Source: JASLQO01 sp002327525
Lineage (GTDB): Bacteria > Pseudomonadota > Gammaproteobacteria > Pseudomonadales > Azotimanducaceae
DNA: 64,000 bases
Direction: 5' to 3'
Assembly (NCBI GenBank): GCA_030744435.1
Contig: JASLQO010000031.1
Span: forward strand, 62,001-126,000
Shown here: positions 61,351 to 64,000 of the stretch, piece after piece
Numbering within the stretch: the stretch's first letter is position 1
How the letters are laid out: each line of letters starts with the position of its first letter
The notes under the pieces: generated by a model
Databases searched by the model: none
What the model saw: only the letters and a program-made list of their open reading frames with translations
What the model was told of the DNA's origin: nothing
Program-made: the position numbers and the translations under genes

Positions 61351-61395
61351 TGTATACTTTGTATACAACCTCGCGTAATCAACGCAATGTATACA
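61351..61395. promoter_or_regulatory. GTATAC operator array between divergent genes
   Basis: TGTATACTTTGTATACA (61351-61367) is a perfect 7-bp inverted repeat with a TTT spacer. A further palindrome TGTATACA lies at 61388-61395, its centre about 32.5 bases (three helical turns) away. The sites fill the 117-base gap between the hydratase gene and the HTH regulator gene, so they are probable binding sites for that regulator. Confidence 0.65.
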
Positions 61396-61416
61396 CGATC
61401 TTCCTCGGAGGTAACC

Positions 61417-62196
61417 ATGACACAACATGACGGTGTGGCGCGACGCTTCGCGCTCCTGCTCGACGCGCTGCAGCTCGACCGCGCCGCCCTGGTCATTGCC
61501 CTCGATCATGCCGTCTCGGAACGTTCCCTCTATTCCATCCTGAACGGTCACCGCAGACCGAGCCGATCACTGGCTGTGTTGATCGAGCGCACGTGGGGCT
61601 TCCGCGCCGATTATCTGCTGTCAGGCGAAGGGGAAATGTGGTCTTCGGCACCCCAATCGGAGCTGCCGTGCGATCTCAATGGCGATCAGGCCGAGGTGCT
61701 CGAGGTGATGGCCCGCTCCCGCGATCACATTGGCACCCGGAAGCGCGACCTGGGGGATGCCGTGCTCTGGAGCGATCTCTGGCAACGCACGACTCGGATG
61801 CTCGAGGAACTCGCCGCGCATAGCGAACACCCCAATCTCACCCACGCAGATCTCGCGCGCGTCGCATTTAGCGAGTGCATGGATGTCGCGGACGGGTTCG
61901 CCTCGATGGCCAAAATCAAGCACCATCGCCGAATCGTGCACCTGGTGGCATCTTTCATCACGCGAATCCTCGACCATGACGACATGGCCACCAACACACT
62001 GCCCGAACTGCTTGCTCGCGCACAATCCGCCGAACAGCAACTGGCAGGCGAGGAGCAACGTCTTCGAAAGGGCCTCACTGAGCGTGCTGAAACGCATACA
62101 CCGTTACAGGACCTGGATCCTAACGAGTCTCACCAGCGTTTGGCAAACGCGCTGCTGTCTAACACGATATCCTCTACGCTGGACCGCGCTAACTGA
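61417..62196 (+). CDS. XRE-like helix-turn-helix regulator
   Basis: A 259-residue protein with an N-terminal Cro/XRE-type helix-turn-helix (FALLLDALQLDRAALVIALD, SERSLYSILNGHRRPSRSLA, followed by WGFRADYLLSGEGEMWS). The remaining 180 residues are helical, with a probable coiled coil near 220-250 (RAQSAEQQLAGEEQRLRKG), and no known ligand domain. CGGAGG precedes ATG 61417. Being divergent from the hydratase operon across the GTATAC array, it probably represses or activates that operon and itself. Confidence 0.85.
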   Translation: MTQHDGVARRFALLLDALQLDRAALVIALDHAVSERSLYSILNGHRRPSRSLAVLIERTWGFRADYLLSGEGEMWSSAPQSELPCDLNGDQAEVLEVMARSRDHIGTRKRDLGDAVLWSDLWQRTTRMLEELAAHSEHPNLTHADLARVAFSECMDVADGFASMAKIKHHRRIVHLVASFITRILDHDDMATNTLPELLARAQSAEQQLAGEEQRLRKGLTERAETHTPLQDLDPNESHQRLANALLSNTISSTLDRAN

Positions 62197-62230
62197 ATAG
62201 TCACCGGATACAGACTTAACCTGTCGCACC

Positions 62231-62398
62231 CTACGAAGCAGCCACCCAATCTTCCCCAGCCCACTCCTTGAGACCTTTGATCGCTTTCACACCCATCGGG
62301 ATCAGCCGCAGGAGATTCAACTGTCCGTAGCGACGATCAATCCTGAAGATTTCTTCTCGAATCAGGATACTTTGTTGCCTGATCAGCGCCGCATGCAC
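62231..62398 (-). pseudogene. Short unassigned frame, possibly a gene remnant
   Basis: Fifty-five codons from a GTG: ALIRQQSILIREEIFRIDRR, then YGQLNLLRLIPMGVKAIKGL. Codon usage and composition look coding, unlike the rest of the gap, but I do not recognise the protein and upstream it runs into the antisense of the cytochrome b561 gene. It fills the 280-base gap 62197-62476. Confidence 0.25.
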
Positions 62399-62476
62399 CT
62401 CATCGGTGGCTTCGGTCCATTCGTGTTTTGATCGAGCCCAAGTGATACCCTTTCGTGCACGATCAAGGAGCGAATC

Positions 62477-63025
62477 ATGACCACGCCTCTCAAATACGAC
62501 GCGACCGCGAAGTGGCTGCACTGGCTGATCGGCGTCATCGTCATCGTCATGCTCGTCGCGGGGCGCACCCTCGAAGCCCTGCCATTGGACGAGCGCACCC
62601 AGATCATCATGGTGCACTCGGGGCTCGGTACGCTGGTGCTGGTGTTGATGATCGTTCGTCTGGCATGGCGCAGGTCCCACACCCCGCCAGGCCCCACGGC
62701 CGAGATGAGCGTGAGGCAGATCCGACTCTCCCTGTGGATGCACCATGGCCTGTACGCGTTGTTCATCCTGCAGCCACTACTGGGCATCGCGCAGGCGATG
62801 TTCATCACCGACTACGAGATCGTCGCTTTCGGCCTGATCGACTACTCGGGTCTGGCGGAAAACGACGCCGGTCTCGCAAGGACCTTCCACATCCTGCACG
62901 GACTCAACTCCCTGATCCTGTCGCTGCTGGTCATCGGCCACATTCTGGCCGCTTTCTACCACCACTTCCTGCAGAAGGACGACGTAATGCGACGCATGCT
63001 GCCGTTCGGCAAAGTGGAATCCTGA
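62477..63025 (+). CDS. Cytochrome b561
   Basis: A 182-residue integral membrane di-heme protein with four helices. Candidate heme ligands are His15 in KWLHWLIG, His47 in MVHSGLGT, and the His residues in FHILHGLNS and IGHILAAFYHHF. Bacterial b561 proteins shuttle electrons between the quinone pool and periplasmic acceptors, or handle superoxide. AAGGAG is about six bases before the ATG. It stands alone; whether it serves the neighbouring redox operon is unknown. Confidence 0.92.
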   Translation: MTTPLKYDATAKWLHWLIGVIVIVMLVAGRTLEALPLDERTQIIMVHSGLGTLVLVLMIVRLAWRRSHTPPGPTAEMSVRQIRLSLWMHHGLYALFILQPLLGIAQAMFITDYEIVAFGLIDYSGLAENDAGLARTFHILHGLNSLILSLLVIGHILAAFYHHFLQKDDVMRRMLPFGKVES

Positions 63026-63096
63026 GTCGGACGGACACGCGGCTGTGTCTCGTCAGGGCGGCATTCGGATGGGTAGTCCATACTGACGCTGTGCGA

Positions 63097-63534
63097 TCAA
63101 TCGGTGCGGTAACCACCTCCCGCACAGTCGAAGTCACGCAACTCACGGTTGGCCGGATCCTGCAGGTAGTCGTTGTTATTATACGAGCGGATCTCACGAA
63201 CGAGCCCGTCTTCGAACCAGTACCATTCACTCCCGCGCAAGTATTCCGCGGCACCCCTCGCCGCAGGCGTCCAGCGCATACTCCACTCGATGACACACTC
63301 CGGTTCCTACACGAGAGCGTGATCAAGCGTCCAATGCGCCCGGGTTCTGGGCGCAACCTTGCACCAATAGTTGGCCAGCTGCCGTGCGCCCGCGACAGCA
63401 GTGTGATCCACGCAATAACGCACCACGTCGCTGGTGGAGGTCGAGCACAGCATAGCGAAATCCTGCGTGTTGCAGCCCCGATAGTAGATCTGGATAGTCT
63501 CGATGTAAGGATGGCCGGATCGACGCGTACGCAC
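63097..63534 (-). pseudogene. NTF2/SnoaL-like protein interrupted by an in-frame TAG
   Basis: In one frame: IETIQIYYRGCNTQDFAMLC, ARTRAHWTLDHALV-like strand, then TAG (63309-63307), then EPECVIEWSMRWTPAARG, EYLRGSEWYWFEDGLVREIR and PANRELRDFDCAGGGYRTD. Both halves match the cone-shaped NTF2-like fold. GTG at 63534 with GAGGG before it overlaps the region of the hydrolase stop. A single amber codon breaks it; no suppressor is evident, so it is treated as a pseudogene. Confidence 0.65.
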
Positions 63535-63535
63535 G

Positions 63536-64000
63536 TCAGCCCTCGGCCATATGCTCGAGCACGAAACCCGCGACTTCAGCGCCGTGGGTGTTCTGCAGAA
63601 AGTGTCCCGCGTCAGGGATGGCATCGAAGCTCGCGTTCATGCGCTCGGCCCAGGTGCGGCCCCAGGGTTCGAGGAATACGTCATCCGCACAGCCCCAGAC
63701 GAAGTTCACCGCTTTGTCCCACTCCAGCAGCGTCCGGTAATGGTGCGCCTGGGCAGCAGCGTTGCCGTTGTCGGGACTATCGAGCGGAATCGAAAGTGGA
63801 AAGCGCCGCAATCCGTTGTATGCCTCATCGGGCAACCCCAGCACCGGAGCGTTGTAGGCTTTATACATCTCGGCGGCCGCACCCGAAAGGTCCGGCTCCG
63901 TACCCTCGACGATGGCGGGAAAGGCCTCTTCTCGCTGCATGAGACCCGAGCTCATGGTCATAAGTACACCAACATTCGGCTTCTCCCGACAGAACATGCC
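63536..64000 (-). CDS. Haloalkane dehalogenase-like alpha/beta hydrolase, partial
   Basis: The C-terminal 154 or so residues of an alpha/beta hydrolase: YNAPVLGLPDEAYNGLRRFP, VWGCADDVFLEPWG (acid region) and PDAGHFLQNTHGAEVAGFV with the catalytic His. The layout AMYKAYNAPF-like cap and RRFPLSIPLD match haloalkane dehalogenases and related epoxide hydrolases. The start and nucleophile are outside the window. It ends two bases before the NTF2-like gene begins. Confidence 0.85.
   Translation of the reverse strand, partial: GMFCREKPNVGVLMTMSSGLMQREEAFPAIVEGTEPDLSGAAAEMYKAYNAPVLGLPDEAYNGLRRFPLSIPLDSPDNGNAAAQAHHYRTLLEWDKAVNFVWGCADDVFLEPWGRTWAERMNASFDAIPDAGHFLQNTHGAEVAGFVLEHMAEG

Noticed and set aside
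63307..63309. TAG in the NTF2-like gene as pyrrolysine or amber recoding
   Set aside because: Pyrrolysine is almost confined to methylamine methyltransferases, and the position is not catalytic; a nonsense mutation is simpler.
1..64000. tRNA, rRNA, riboswitch, CRISPR or prophage signals
   Set aside because: No cloverleaf, conserved rRNA segment, regular spacer array or phage module was recognised on either strand by eye.

Overview
The window is GC-rich bacterial chromosome, most likely from a free-living gammaproteobacterium that lives on lipids, hydrocarbons or terpenoids. The lineage guess rests on a YhcB/DUF1043 protein, a GpsA, a FixL/FixJ pair and a class III polyhydroxyalkanoate (PHA) synthase; the lifestyle guess rests on the many acyl-CoA enzymes. 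No rRNA, tRNA, CRISPR array or intact mobile element was seen. The only transposon trace is a decayed IS256-family fragment.

Layout. 1-6 kb: a coupled membrane protein / aminotransferase / 2-hydroxyacid dehydrogenase operon, a short acyl-CoA dehydrogenase, a CoA-transferase and a luciferase-like oxidoreductase. 6-12 kb: a broken S9-peptidase-like gene, an SDR plus fused hydratase/dehydrogenase (beta-oxidation), YhcB and a second CoA-transferase. 12-15 kb: a tight DUF1080 / GMC flavoprotein / small Tat subunit operon that fits 3-keto-glycoside chemistry. 15-30 kb: a CYP153-type alkane hydroxylase, two Nudix hydrolases, a HAD phosphatase, a redoxin / cytochrome c / copper-oxygenase-like fusion, gpsA, an Nramp-like transporter, a secreted hydrolase, NudC, a homocysteine methyltransferase, a DUF5916 outer-membrane protein and UspA. 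30-36 kb: a heme-PAS FixL/FixJ pair, an orphan receiver with Glu at the phosphorylation site, DksA/TraR and an esterase, set among relics (globin, methyltransferase, kinase, USP, CBS). 36-42.5 kb: a thiolase-like protein, a phaE/phaC/GNAT operon, a truncated DUF3500 gene next to the IS256 remnant, and an FAD monooxygenase. 42.5-47.4 kb: a deacetylase relic, a pair of ArsA-like ATPases, an LLM oxidoreductase, a fetB relic and a glutathione transferase. 47.4-56.7 kb: a divergent TetR-controlled cluster resembling the acyclic-terpene (Atu) pathway. 56.8-62.2 kb: an operon of enoyl-CoA hydratase, nitroreductase, acyl-CoA dehydrogenase, a decayed flavin monooxygenase and a two-module AhpD-like protein, facing a helix-turn-helix regulator across a GTATAC-rich operator. 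62.2-64 kb: cytochrome b561, an amber-interrupted NTF2-like gene and a partial haloalkane-dehalogenase-like hydrolase.

The most notable observation is at 57263-57265. The AhpD-like gene is split by a single in-frame TGA exactly where the family has its catalytic cysteine (C-F-Y-TGA-T-S-S-H, with the catalytic Glu 15 residues upstream). The frame then stays open for 149 codons and a hairpin follows the TGA. I read it as a selenoprotein, although the flanking gene is decayed and a nonsense mutation cannot be excluded from the window alone.

A second theme is gene decay: about fifteen loci are truncated, frameshifted or fused. Some frameshifts could be assembly errors, but the truncations and the in-frame Rieske/serine-hydrolase chimera cannot.
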